Source: Pectobacterium colocasium (lineage in GTDB: Bacteria; Pseudomonadota; Gammaproteobacteria; Enterobacterales; Enterobacteriaceae). From it: DNA of 64,000 nucleotides. The position numbers and the translations under genes are program-made. The notes below the pieces were generated by a model, which saw only the letters and a list, made by a program, of their open reading frames with translations, was not told where the DNA came from and did not search any database. The stretch lies in the NCBI RefSeq assembly GCF_020181655.1, contig NZ_CP084032.1, forward strand, positions 3,224,001 through 3,288,000, written 5' to 3'. Positions within the stretch are counted from its first letter, which is position 1; each line of letters opens with the position of its first letter. This document shows, in pieces, positions 16,700 through 25,622 of the stretch.

Positions 16700-17210
16700 G
16701 GCAAACCTCCCACTCGGGGCGTAATCTGGAAGTCTTCGGGTCATTAAATGATGCGTATCCTCCCTTATAAAGCCCAACGTCTCCCTCATTGGCCCAAAAA
16801 GATATCTGACCAATACGCATGCCGGGGTACAGTCTGAACGGTTTCGCCGCCACAAGCTCCAGAGTCCATTGATGGCACGATCCCGTATGTCCAAGATTTG
16901 CAGACACTTGAAGCCATAAACCAAGGCGCCCCAGTGAACTCCGCCCAATCAATGACATAGCAAAAAAGTCGCTCCCTAACGTTTCAAGCGTATGGCCCAG
17001 ATAGGTTGTATTTGCTTCAATGACATAGCCTTCGGGAGGAAGCGTGATGAAATCAAACTGCACGCTTTCCCCACTAACATAGGGGATACCCAGTCGGGAG
17101 CCGAGTCGATAATTATAACTATTCGGATTTAATTGGGATTCGATAAAAGGAGAAATAGTAATTTCTCCATATTTGACACGCCGATGAATCTCATTACCCG
17201 TGAGTATCAT
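16692..17210 (-). CDS. dCTP deaminase-like protein (Dcd/dUTPase fold), intact copy
   Basis: A 172-residue Dcd-like protein. It shows the family N-terminus MILTGNEIHRRV, the LNPNSYNYRLG block, the active-site stretch GRSSLGRLGL (about residues 90-99), the putative catalytic glutamate in WTLELVA and LYPGMRIGQISFW. Dcd converts dCTP to dUTP, or in bifunctional forms to dUMP. The key residues remain, so catalysis on a cytosine nucleotide is possible, but the context is not nucleotide metabolism. The second of two adjacent ATGs is chosen because GGAGG is then 5 nt away. It lies 30 nt after the truncated paralogue and overlaps the AlaRS-like gene by 8 nt. Confidence 0.82.
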   Translation of the reverse strand: MILTGNEIHRRVKYGEITISPFIESQLNPNSYNYRLGSRLGIPYVSGESVQFDFITLPPEGYVIEANTTYLGHTLETLGSDFFAMSLIGRSSLGRLGLWLQVSANLGHTGSCHQWTLELVAAKPFRLYPGMRIGQISFWANEGDVGLYKGGYASFNDPKTSRLRPEWEVCRG

Positions 17211-17240
17211 CATTCCCTCCTGATTCTCATGACGCTGGAT

Positions 17241-17648
17241 TCAAAAATCTTGATAAACCTTTGATGGGGTTGGCCCTACTGACCCCTGATATTTACCATG
17301 ATAAAGATTCACTTCGCCCATCGGCTTCCAGAAAGAAACTTGTCCTATTCTCATTCCAGGATACAAGCGGATAGGTAACGTACTATATAGCTGGAAAGTG
17401 ATACAACCATACGATCCTATATCAATCAGATCTGCTGTAACATGAACGAATAACCCTAGCCGGGCAATGCCCGATTTAGCATGAATAATAGGAACAAATT
17501 TAGAGCTACCTATTTTTTCTTGGCTATGGGCCAATAAAAAATCGCCCTTATTCATGATTATGCCATTTTCATCAGCATTAATGGTATCGTATTCGTTCTC
17601 AAATTTTGGATCGATCACGTCACCTTTATATCGAATGAACGTTTTCCC
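17241..17648 (-). pseudogene. dCTP deaminase-like gene, 5' end removed at the IS1 boundary
   Basis: The frame is open right up to the IS1 end at 17648 and reads GKTFIRYKGDVIDPKFENEY before the next recognisable block, so about the first 50-60 residues of a Dcd-like protein are missing. The rest contains AKSGIARLGLFVHVTADLI and LYPGMRIGQVSFW, aligned with the intact neighbour. Where the neighbour and canonical Dcd have the catalytic glutamate (LEL/LEF), this copy has ITFQLYS, a glutamine, and GRSS has become AKSG. So this paralogue was probably non-catalytic even before truncation. A GTG at 17618 could still start a 125-residue product, but without a clear ribosome site. Confidence 0.78.
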
Positions 17649-18412
17649 GGTAATGCGTCCAATTAGTAGAACATGTGTTTTTCAATGAATGCCCCGATGA
17701 CTTTTTCATGCAATTCTATCGAACGCGAGAAGCAGATTGTTTTACGGGCCAGACGTTTAATACGTGTCCTCAGTGTCAGGTTGTTACGCTCAATACGCTG
17801 AGTGAAGATTTTTCCTGTCAGATGCTTATCTTTCGGGAGTTCTCTGGCCTAACTGCCCCAGTCATCGCTGGTTATCATACCGATGTTAAACGGCGTCAGC
17901 AGAGCCAGAAGTTCACGGCAGGTGTTATCCGTGCGCGGTCCAAACGTGTAAGCCAGAACGCCACCTGTTTTGGTGTTGTATGCATACCAGAGCCAATGCT
18001 GCCGGGCTTTATTGCCGACAAAGCTCCATTGCTCATCAAGCTCACAGATAAGTGCTACATCGGCATGAGCGACCGGAGAGGAAGTTATTCGCTTCGGCGC
18101 GAGTTTTTTAACGTGCGAATGACGGTGTTAATACCGATTTTCAGTGTTCTGGCTGTATCACGAACGCCGGCGCCGTTGAATGCCATTTCGGTAATTTGTT
18201 CTTTGACACCGGGCTTACGCGCTTCATAGGTATAGGTGAGCAGAAACACGCGGTGACAGTCACGACAGCGAAACCGGTCACGACCTTTAGGGTTCTATCC
18301 ATGACGGTAAACTTGAACAGACTGACAGCGAGGACAATGAACATTAACGCTGGCCATGAGCAAACCTCAAAGCAGTCATTATATATCAATTCAACTAATT
18401 AGAGGCACCACC
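17649..18412 (-). mobile_element. IS1-family insertion sequence, 764 bp, degenerate
   Basis: The ends are imperfect inverted repeats: GGTAATGCGTCCAATTAG from 17649 on the plus strand and GGTGGTGCCTCTAATTAG reading inward from 18412, identical at 14 of 18 positions. The length is close to the 768 bp of IS1, and the interior encodes InsA/InsB. The flanking bases (CGTTTTCCC before 17649 and TGAGACGAG after 18412) do not form the 8-9 bp direct repeat left by a simple insertion. Genes on both sides are cut at the element's edges, pointing to an adjacent deletion or recombination between copies. Confidence 0.92.
17663..18357 (-). pseudogene. IS1 transposase InsAB, inactivated by two nonsense codons
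   Basis: InsA starts at 18357 (MASVNVHCPRCQSVQVYR, zinc-finger type) but meets TAG at 18295-18297, codon 21. The A6C slippage site for the -1 frameshift (TTAAAAAACTCGC on the minus strand) is intact. The InsB frame continues with IS1 landmarks such as DEQWSFVGNKARQHWLWY and the end IEKHMFY, but has another TAG at 17849-17851 after DDWGS. No functional InsAB' can be made, so this copy can move only in trans, if at all. Confidence 0.9.
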
Positions 18413-18528
18413 TGAGACGAGAATAATCCGTGCCACGCATTTTTCTCAATAATACTTTGAAAGTCTTGATTGTAATCGATATGACCAGTGAGTTCTTTCT
18501 CTGTCCAAATTGGGTTGGTAATAGGCAT
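18413..18528 (-). pseudogene. 5' fragment of an unknown gene, first gene of the cluster, cut by IS1
   Basis: ATG at 18528 has AAGGAAA upstream and opens MPITNPIWTEKELTGH, continuing for 38 codons to the IS1 edge. It then runs into the element and stops at 18391 after a few IS-encoded residues. The composition and ribosome site look like a real gene start, and its direction matches the operon. I do not recognise the family from so short a piece. The original gene probably continued toward the dCTP-deaminase-like gene and was lost with the deletion that also removed the 5' end of that gene. Confidence 0.6.
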
Positions 18529-19062
18529 TATCTTTTCCTTGTTGATAATCAGCCGTACTGATTTCCTGAAAAATAAATATCAGTCGTCATTTATTAAATG
18601 CTCCACAAGAATGGAACCATGTTCTATTTATAAATGTCAAGGGCTTTATTTTAATGGTATCTTTTTAAAATACCACACGTATTCATTACAAATTAATGAT
18701 GCGAGAAAATACAATGAAATAACATTTAAATTTGAAAATCGATTACTTTACGAGATATTTAACTTATTAAGATAACTCTCAAAAAGAGAGTAAATTAAAA
18801 AATAAAACACACTAATAATATACACGATTAATTATTAAAATGTAAAGTTAGGCTCTATTTCATAAACTGAAACAACCAGAAACAATATCAATTAATAATT
18901 AACAAGATACTCGTGCTCATTGAAGATACGCACAAAAATTGAGTATCGACATGACTCGTGACGGTTACAGTCCTCTCGCTTCAGAAAACCACAAGAGGGG
19001 ATAATTCAGCTAAATAGCGGGAGGTAGGTAAAGGCAGGTAGCAACCATCGTGGCAAATAAAA
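18529..19062. other. A+T-rich intergenic region upstream of the interrupted operon
   Basis: About 530 bases, strikingly A+T-rich compared with the flanking core genes. No convincing gene is seen. A small hairpin ACTCTC-AAAAA-GAGAGT lies at 18775-18791. The operon promoter should be here (minus strand), but no clear -35/-10 pair can be singled out. The base composition is consistent with horizontal acquisition of the cluster. Confidence 0.5.
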
Positions 19063-19103
19063 ACAAACGTTTTGTAGAAAAAAATTATTCACAAAACGTT
19101 TGT
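19063..19103 (-). terminator. Perfect 13-bp inverted repeat, probable elaB terminator
   Basis: ACAAACGTTTTGT (19063-19075) and ACAAAACGTTTGT (19091-19103) are exact inverted repeats around a 15-nt A-rich loop. Read on the minus strand the hairpin is followed by TTTTTATTTG, fitting termination about 80 nt after the elaB stop. An operator role is the alternative. Confidence 0.5.
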
Positions 19104-19184
19104 CAGAGGTATTCATGATGGGGGTAAACACAGCTATCCTATGCAGATTGTATCGTCATAGCGGTACAGATAGCCGATATAATA

Positions 19185-19496
19185 TTAACGCTTAGCCAAC
19201 AGTAATCCCACGACCAGACCGACGGTGGCACCGATACCGATACCGTGCCAGGGTTTGTCATGCACATACACATCGGCTTTGTCGGCCACCTGTTTTGCAC
19301 GCGCATAATAGCTGTCTGTTACGCCAATGCGGGCTTTCACTTCCAGCAGCGCTTTTTCTGCTCCTTTTTTCAAATCAAGGTAGGCCTGATCGGCCTGATC
19401 GCCCGTATAGCGCAGTACCTCATCCAGCGTTTCAGACAGAAGTTTTAAATCATCATCGACACGAATTTCTTCAGGCTGTTTTTTGGTTGTCGCCAT
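19185..19496 (-). CDS. elaB: ElaB, ribosome-associated tail-anchored membrane protein
   Basis: A 103-residue DUF883 (ElaB/YqjD) protein. The first about 75 residues are charged and helical (RVDDDLKLLSETLDEVL, then alternating A/K/E), and the end GIGIGATVGLVVGLLLAKR is a single C-terminal membrane anchor with the family's glycine zipper. ElaB and YqjD are sigma-S-dependent in E. coli and tie ribosomes to the inner membrane in stationary phase. The ATG at 19496 has AAGGAAG upstream; the frame is open above but has no ribosome site. E. coli also has elaB near nuoN, supporting orthology over YqjD. Confidence 0.88.
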   Translation of the reverse strand: MATTKKQPEEIRVDDDLKLLSETLDEVLRYTGDQADQAYLDLKKGAEKALLEVKARIGVTDSYYARAKQVADKADVYVHDKPWHGIGIGATVGLVVGLLLAKR

Positions 19497-19676
19497 AAAG
19501 TGCTTCCTTCTGTTATGAAAAATCATTGGTTATGAAAAGTCATGGGTTAGAAATCGTTGCCTTCTTAACTATAGACAATTTTTCCTGACTTCTACGGCTT
19601 CAGCAGACCAGATCATTCCTAAAACGTATCTTGCTTGCTCTTACCCCCCGTTCAAGAACGTGGTGATTTTGCTGAT

Positions 19677-19745
19677 AAAAAACGCAAGGAACGTTTTTCA
19701 ACGTCGCTTGTGACGGCCCGAAGGGTGGCGAGCAGGAAGCTCGCC
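19677..19745 (+). repeat. Dispersed structured repeat, copy 1
   Basis: The stretch has an AAAACGC...ACGTTTTT inverted pair, then CTTGTGACGGCCCGAAGGG, then the hairpin GGCGAGC-AGGAA-GCTCGCC (19727-19745). A second copy with the same order lies at 50647-50716. It is in the gap between elaB and the nuo terminator. Confidence 0.55.
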
Positions 19746-19748
19746 ATA

Positions 19749-19781
19749 AAAAAACGCCGTTGATTCTCATCAACGGCGTTT
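19749..19781 (-). terminator. Rho-independent terminator of the nuo operon
   Basis: AACGCCGTTGA (19753-19763) and TCAACGGCGTT (19770-19780) form an 11-bp perfect stem, extended by A:T pairs. On the minus strand a run of seven T follows directly. It is 29 nt after the nuoN stop. Confidence 0.92.
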
Positions 19782-19809
19782 CATGACTTAACCCGACTCT
19801 TGGCGATGG

Positions 19810-21267
19810 TTACAGCATTGGCTGCGCCAATTGCACCAGAGAGATAAGCGGCTGTGGATACAAACCGAAGAACAGAACTGCGATGGAGGAGATCAGTACA
19901 ACTACACCACCTGCGGTTAAGGCCCAGTTATTTGGCGTATCACGCTGTAGCTGTTGAGGAGCCGTCAGGTACAGGCTCACCATCACGCGCAGGTAGTAGT
20001 ACAAACCAATGGCGCTACCCAGCACAACGGCACCCGTCAGCCACCACAGCTCCGCATTCACACCGACAGCCAGCACGTAGAATTTACCAAAGAAGCCCAG
20101 CGTCATCGGGATACCCGCCAGCGACAGCATCATCACCGTCATTACCGCAGACAAGATCGGTTTATGCCAGAACAAGCCACGGTAAGAAAACAGTGAATCG
20201 GCATCCGGACCACGGTACGGGCTGGACATCAGACTAACCACGCCGAACGCCCCCAGGCTGCTGAACAGGTAACCCACCAGATAAACGCCGACGGTTTCCA
20301 GCGCCAGTTGATGGCTCTGCACCGCAATCAAGGCAACCAGTAAATAGCCCAGATGCGCGATGGAAGAGTAACCGAGCAGACGTTTGATGTTGGTTTGCGA
20401 TACCGCCATCACGTTACCGAACAGAATCGACGCGAACGCGATGATGCCCAGCACGATTCTGACGGACTCACTGTCAGCCATCGGCGCGTACAGGAACAAA
20501 CGCATTACCGCACCGAAAACCGCAATCTTACCCGCCGTGGCCAGAAACGTAGACACAGGCGCAGGCGCCCCCTGATACACATCAGGTGTCCACAGCTGGA
20601 ACGGTACCAGAGACAGCTTGAAGCCCAGACCGACAATCATCATCCCCAGACCAGCCAGCAGCAGCGGCTCATGGATTTGGTGATCGCTCAGGCTCTTACC
20701 GAGGCTGGCAAAGCTCATATCGCCTGATTCAGCATAAATCAGCGCCATGCCAAACAGCAGGAAGGAAGATGCCGCCGCCGACAGCAGCATGTATTTAATA
20801 CTGGCTTCCAGCGAGCGCTTCTGACGGAAGGCATACCCCACCAGACCAAACAGCGGAAGGGAAAGCAGTTCAATCCCGATGAACAACGATGCCAGATGGT
20901 TGGCGCTCGACAGCAGGATTCCACCCAGCGCAGCAATCAGAACCAGCAGGTAGAACTCATCACGGTTGTCTGGGTAACCTTGCAACCACGGATAAGCAAA
21001 CGTACTGGTAGCCAGACTGGCAAGCAGAACCAGCGCGGTATAGAACATCGAGAAGCCATCAACACGCAGTAGCGGCGTCACGTCCGTTGGACCAACCTGG
21101 CCGACAAAGTACAGTGACAGCAACGCAATATTCAGGCCGATAACCGTCATTGTTGCGTTGACAAAATGGTTGCGTCGCCACGCAATGCACAGCATCACAA
21201 CCACTACCGTCAATCCGACGATCAACAGCGGCGATAGCGCAATTAGTTGTTGAAGAGTTATTGTCAT
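19810..21267 (-). CDS. nuoN: NADH-quinone oxidoreductase subunit N
   Basis: A 485-residue antiporter-like membrane subunit of complex I, the same length as in E. coli, with about 14 predicted helices. NuoN carries one of the proton channels of the membrane arm and lies next to NuoK and NuoM. Landmarks: [20 protein letters not shown], the region with conserved lysines [22 protein letters not shown], and [16 protein letters not shown]. Last gene of the operon, six bases after nuoM and 29 nt before the terminator. Confidence 0.97.
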   Translation of the reverse strand: MTITLQQLIALSPLLIVGLTVVVVMLCIAWRRNHFVNATMTVIGLNIALLSLYFVGQVGPTDVTPLLRVDGFSMFYTALVLLASLATSTFAYPWLQGYPDNRDEFYLLVLIAALGGILLSSANHLASLFIGIELLSLPLFGLVGYAFRQKRSLEASIKYMLLSAAASSFLLFGMALIYAESGDMSFASLGKSLSDHQIHEPLLLAGLGMMIVGLGFKLSLVPFQLWTPDVYQGAPAPVSTFLATAGKIAVFGAVMRLFLYAPMADSESVRIVLGIIAFASILFGNVMAVSQTNIKRLLGYSSIAHLGYLLVALIAVQSHQLALETVGVYLVGYLFSSLGAFGVVSLMSSPYRGPDADSLFSYRGLFWHKPILSAVMTVMMLSLAGIPMTLGFFGKFYVLAVGVNAELWWLTGAVVLGSAIGLYYYLRVMVSLYLTAPQQLQRDTPNNWALTAGGVVVLISSIAVLFFGLYPQPLISLVQLAQPML

Positions 21268-21273
21268 GGCGAA

Positions 21274-22809
21274 TTACGGCCTTGTTGTTGAAATAATTGA
21301 ATCTGGAGCAGACGACATAAACCACTGCTGGATATTTGACATCGCGGCACTGGAGGTATCCAGAATCGGTTGCGGGTACACCCCTAACAACACCAGTAAT
21401 ACCACCAACAGCATCACGATAGACAATTCGCGGATCGACATACTCTTCAATGGCTCATCAGATTTAGGCGCACCGTAGTAAGCACGCTGCATCATGATCA
21501 GTGAGTAGACTGACGCAAATACCAGACCGAAGGTTGAGATCACCGTAATCACCGGCACAACCTGATAGCTGCCGAACAGAATCATGAATTCGCCAACGAA
21601 GTTACCCGTTCCCGGCATCCCCAATGTCGCGACGGCAAAGAACAGAGACAGCGCAGGCAGGAACTTCAGACGCGACCACAGGCCGCCCATTTCACGCATG
21701 TCACGGGTATGCAGACGTTCGTACAGTTGACCACACAGAATAAACAGACCGGCAGCAGACAAGCCGTGCGCAATCATCTGAATCACCGCGCCCTGATAAG
21801 CCAGTTGATTACCGGAATAGATGGCAATCATCACGAAGCCCATGTGGGACACCGAGGTGTAAGCGATCAGGCGTTTGATATCCGTCTGTTTAAACGCCAG
21901 CCAGGCACCGTAGAAGATACCAATCACACCCAGCCACATGGCAATCGGTGCAAAGGCATGTGAGGCGTTCGGGAACAGCGGCAGGCTGAAACGCAGCAGA
22001 CCATAGGCCGCCGTTTTCAACAAGATCCCCGCGAGGTCAACAGAACCTGCCGTTGGCGCCTGACTGTGTGCATCCGGCAGCCAGCCGTGCAACGGCACAA
22101 CAGGCATTTTTACAGCAAACGCGATGAAGAAGCCCAGCATCAGCAGATATTCAACACCATACGACATCGGCGTTTTCAGCAGGTCTTCATAGTTGAACGT
22201 CCAGACACCGGTGGCATTGTGATGCACAAAGACCAGCGCCAGAATCGCAATCAACATGATCAGGCCGCTTGCCTGGGTATAAATGAAGAACTTGGTCGCC
22301 GCCGTAATTCTGGTTTTACCGTCAGAGCCTTTATGCCCCCACAGTGCAATCAGGAAGTACATCGGCACCAACATCATTTCCCAGAAGAAGAAGAACAGGA
22401 ACATGTCGATGGCAAGGAACACGCCGATAACGCCGCCCAGAATCCACAGCAGGTTCAGATGGAAGAAGCCCTGATAACGCTGAATTTCATTCCAGGAACA
22501 GAGGATTGCCAGCACGCCTAGCAACCCCGTCAGTACCACCATCAGCAGCGACAGGCCATCCAGCGCAAGATGGATGCCGATGCCGAAGCGCGGGATCCAC
22601 GGCAGATAAAACTCGGATTGCCATTGTGGTACGCCTGTCGGCGCGGTAAGCGAATAACCGCCTTGCAACCACAGTTGCAGAGACAGTACGAGTGTCAGCC
22701 CCATTGCAATCAACGCGATCCAGCGCGGTACTTTCGTACCAAAACGCTCTAACTGCCAGCACAGCAGACCGCCGATAAAGGGGAGAAGAATTAGCCAAGG
22801 TAGTAGCAT
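21274..22809 (-). CDS. nuoM: NADH-quinone oxidoreductase subunit M
   Basis: A 511-residue Mrp-antiporter-like subunit of complex I with about 14 helices, forming one proton path in the inner membrane. Conserved parts include FFFFWEMMLVPMYFLIALWG with the key channel glutamate, and VVPLHGWLPDAHSQAPTAGS and YTSVSHMGFVMIAI. Full length compared with the family. It begins 100 nt after nuoL; the gap holds no recognisable gene. The nuoN start follows six bases after its stop, so the last two genes are closely coupled. Confidence 0.97.
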   Translation of the reverse strand: MLLPWLILLPFIGGLLCWQLERFGTKVPRWIALIAMGLTLVLSLQLWLQGGYSLTAPTGVPQWQSEFYLPWIPRFGIGIHLALDGLSLLMVVLTGLLGVLAILCSWNEIQRYQGFFHLNLLWILGGVIGVFLAIDMFLFFFFWEMMLVPMYFLIALWGHKGSDGKTRITAATKFFIYTQASGLIMLIAILALVFVHHNATGVWTFNYEDLLKTPMSYGVEYLLMLGFFIAFAVKMPVVPLHGWLPDAHSQAPTAGSVDLAGILLKTAAYGLLRFSLPLFPNASHAFAPIAMWLGVIGIFYGAWLAFKQTDIKRLIAYTSVSHMGFVMIAIYSGNQLAYQGAVIQMIAHGLSAAGLFILCGQLYERLHTRDMREMGGLWSRLKFLPALSLFFAVATLGMPGTGNFVGEFMILFGSYQVVPVITVISTFGLVFASVYSLIMMQRAYYGAPKSDEPLKSMSIRELSIVMLLVVLLVLLGVYPQPILDTSSAAMSNIQQWFMSSAPDSIISTTRP

Positions 22810-22909
22810 GGCGTTTTGTGTCCCTAAATTAAAGAAATCTGAAAACTTGCCGTGGCGGGCATCCCTGTCTGCGGAATGCCCTACCTTTCATACGTTACCG
22901 GGTACTGCT

Positions 22910-24757
22910 TTACACCAGCAGCAACAAGGCCAGTACCAGCACGGCACCAAAGCCCATAGAAGCAACGTACCAGCGCAATTGACCATTCGCACTGAGCGCC
23001 AGCCCACGGTTACCCCAACGGGTAATCGTGGCCGGAATGGTCATCAGCCCATTTAACGGATCACGCTGCAACAGCTTCGCGATAGCCAGATACGGTTTAA
23101 CAAAGACATGGTCGTACAACCAGTCGAAGCCCCACGCGTGGAACCACCAGGTCGAGAAGAAACGACCCGGCGCACTCTTCGCGATGCTGCTCACCGCCTG
23201 ACGTTTACCCAGCCACAGCACAGCAGCAAGCAGAATACCGGCAATCGCCACGACACCAGAGGTAATTTCCAGCGTCATCAACTGGCCGTGTTCAAGCTCA
23301 GTCGTCGCTGGCAACACACCGTGCAACGGCGGAACAATCATCGCACCAATAAAGGTGGACAGAACCATCAGCACAACCAGTGGTAAGTGGTGAGAAATGC
23401 CTTTTCCTGCATGCGCTTTGGTTTTCTCTTCACCGTGGAACACGATGAAAATCATACGGAACGTATACAGCGAGGTCATGAAGGCACCAGCCAATCCAGC
23501 CACCATCAGATTGATGTGACCATTTGCCCATGCGCCAGCCAGAATCTCGTCTTTACTGAAGAAGCCTGCGGTAACCAGCGGCAGTGCAGCCAGCGCCGCG
23601 CCCCCGACCAGAAAGCAGACATAAACCAGCGGAATCGTTTTACGCAGGCCGCCCATCTTGAAGATGTTCTGCTCATGGTGGCAGGCCAAAATGACCGAAC
23701 CAGAAGAGAGGAACAGCAGCGCTTTAAAGAACGCATGCGTCATCAGGTGGAAAATTGCGGCATCCCATGCCTGAACACCCAACGCCAGGAACATATAACC
23801 AATCTGGCTCATGGTGGAATAGGCCAGCACGCGCTTGATGTCGGTTTGCACCAGAGCGGCAAAACCTGCCAGCACCAGCGTTACCGCCCCCACAATCCCC
23901 ACCAGATGCAGAACATCCGGCGCCATCAGGAACAGACCATTGGTACGAGCAATCAGGTAGACACCGGCGGTAACCATCGTCGCGGCGTGGATCAATGCAG
24001 AGACTGGTGTTGGACCCGCCATCGCATCCGCCAGCCAGGTTTGCAGCGGCAACTGTGCAGATTTACCGACCGCACCACCCAGCAACATCAGCGTCGCCCA
24101 AGTGATTTCCGGTGAGCCTTCAGCCAGTTTCTGCGGCGCTAATACCATCAGCTCGCGGAAGTTGAGCGTACCCAACTCTTTGTAAAGGATGAACAGCGCA
24201 AAGGCCAGGAAGACGTCACCCACACGGGTAACGATGAAAGCCTTCATTGCCGCCGCACCGTTTTTCGGATTGGTGTAGTAGAAACCGATCAGCAGGTAAC
24301 TGCACAGCCCTACCCCTTCCCAACCGAGATACATCAGCAACAGGTTATCGGCCAGTACCAGAACGACCATACTTGCGATAAACAGGTTGGTGTAGGCGAA
24401 GAAGCGGGAATATCCCTCTTCCCCACGCATATACCAGGAGGCAAACAGGTGAATAAAGAAGCCGACACCCGTAACAACGGACAGCATCGTCACCGCAAGG
24501 CCATCGAGCGTCAGCGTTACGCTGATGTCGAAATTGCCAACGGCCATCCATGTCCACAAATGCTGATTAAAGAAGGTGACGCCACCGTGCTGTTGGCCCA
24601 TGAAATCGACCACAACCCAAGCGGTAACCAATGCTGCCAGACCAATCGAGCCAACACCGACTGTCGCGGACGTATTTTCCGACCAGCGACCGCGGGAAAA
24701 TGCCAGCAACAGAAAGCCGAGCAGCGGGAAGAGTATTGTTAAATAGAGTAAGTTCAT
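22910..24757 (-). CDS. nuoL: NADH-quinone oxidoreductase subunit L
   Basis: A 615-residue antiporter-like subunit at the tip of the membrane arm of complex I. The length includes the C-terminal long lateral helix that clamps NuoM and NuoN. Conserved segments: [19 protein letters not shown] with the channel glutamate, [20 protein letters not shown], and [15 protein letters not shown]. The start codon overlaps the end of nuoK by four bases, so translation is coupled. Confidence 0.97.
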
Positions 24758-25056
24758 CCGCGCATCTCACTGACTGTATCAATATTCAGGGTCTGACGAC
24801 GACGATACATCTGCAACAGCAGTGCCAGACCAATACTGGCCTCAGCCGCTGCCAGCGTAATCGCCAGAATGTACATCACCTGACCATCCGGCTGCTGCCA
24901 GTAGCTGCCTGCGACGACAAATGCCAGCGCGGCAGCGTTGATCATAATTTCGAGACTAATCAACATAAACAGCAGGTTACGACGAATCAGCAGACCAGTC
25001 AGACCCAGAACAAACAGAATAGCCGCTAAAATCAATCCATGTTGTAACGGAATCAT
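24754..25056 (-). CDS. nuoK: NADH-quinone oxidoreductase subunit K
   Basis: A 100-residue, three-helix membrane subunit of complex I with the two buried glutamates of the family visible in [13 protein letters not shown] and [12 protein letters not shown]. These sit on the proton path between NuoJ and NuoN. Both ends overlap neighbours by four bases (nuoJ upstream, nuoL downstream), and the size equals that of E. coli. Confidence 0.97.
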
Positions 25057-25613
25057 GCGCGTTCCCCCGTTATTTTCTTCTCAGCGTCCTGATTCGCGCT
25101 TTCTTTATTCACAACGTCACCGCGTTTATCTTCACGACCAATGTGGAAAGCGACAACTAATCCCGCCAGCAGCAGCATTGACGCTAATTCAACTGCCAGA
25201 ACATAAGGACCAAACAGGCTGATACCTACGGCTTTCGCCTCAACAGGCGTGCCCGTGATTCCCTGCTCTTTCAGGCTGAGGATCGCGTTGACGACAATCA
25301 CCAGTAACGCCAGAGAAAGAATACCTGGCCCTACCCAAGCGCTAGGTTTCAGCCAATTCCGCTCTTGTTCTTCTACGGAATTACCGAGGTTGAGCATCAT
25401 GACCACGAACACAAACAGCACCATGATGGCGCCCGCATAAACGATGATGCTCAGCGCGCCGGCAAAATTAGCCCCCAGCGAGAAAAATACGCCCGCAATC
25501 GCCATGAGCGAGGTGACCATATACAACAATGCATGCACAGGATTGGTATGCGTAATGACGCGCAATGTCGCCAGTATCGCAATCAAGCCTGTGGTATAAA
25601 AAGCGAATTCCAT
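25053..25613 (-). CDS. nuoJ: NADH-quinone oxidoreductase subunit J
   Basis: A 186-residue membrane subunit of complex I with five predicted helices. The third helix region [19 protein letters not shown] contains the conserved YAGAIMVLF motif that takes part in the pi-bulge coupling helix. The C-terminal tail ([20 protein letters not shown]) is charged and cytoplasmic. It lies nine bases after nuoI and overlaps nuoK by four. Confidence 0.96.
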
Positions 25614-25622
25614 GCTAACTCC

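Noticed and set aside
11216..18412. A prophage, restriction or anti-phage defence island
   Set aside because: Dcd-like proteins do occur in anti-phage systems, but the ligases, AlaRS-like protein and exporter in the same operon speak for biosynthesis. No integrase, nuclease or phage genes are present.
18488..18775. Plus-strand 95-codon frame in the A+T-rich region
   Set aside because: Starts with GTG inside the antisense of the truncated gene, has no good ribosome site and no family features; long frames arise easily in A+T-rich DNA.
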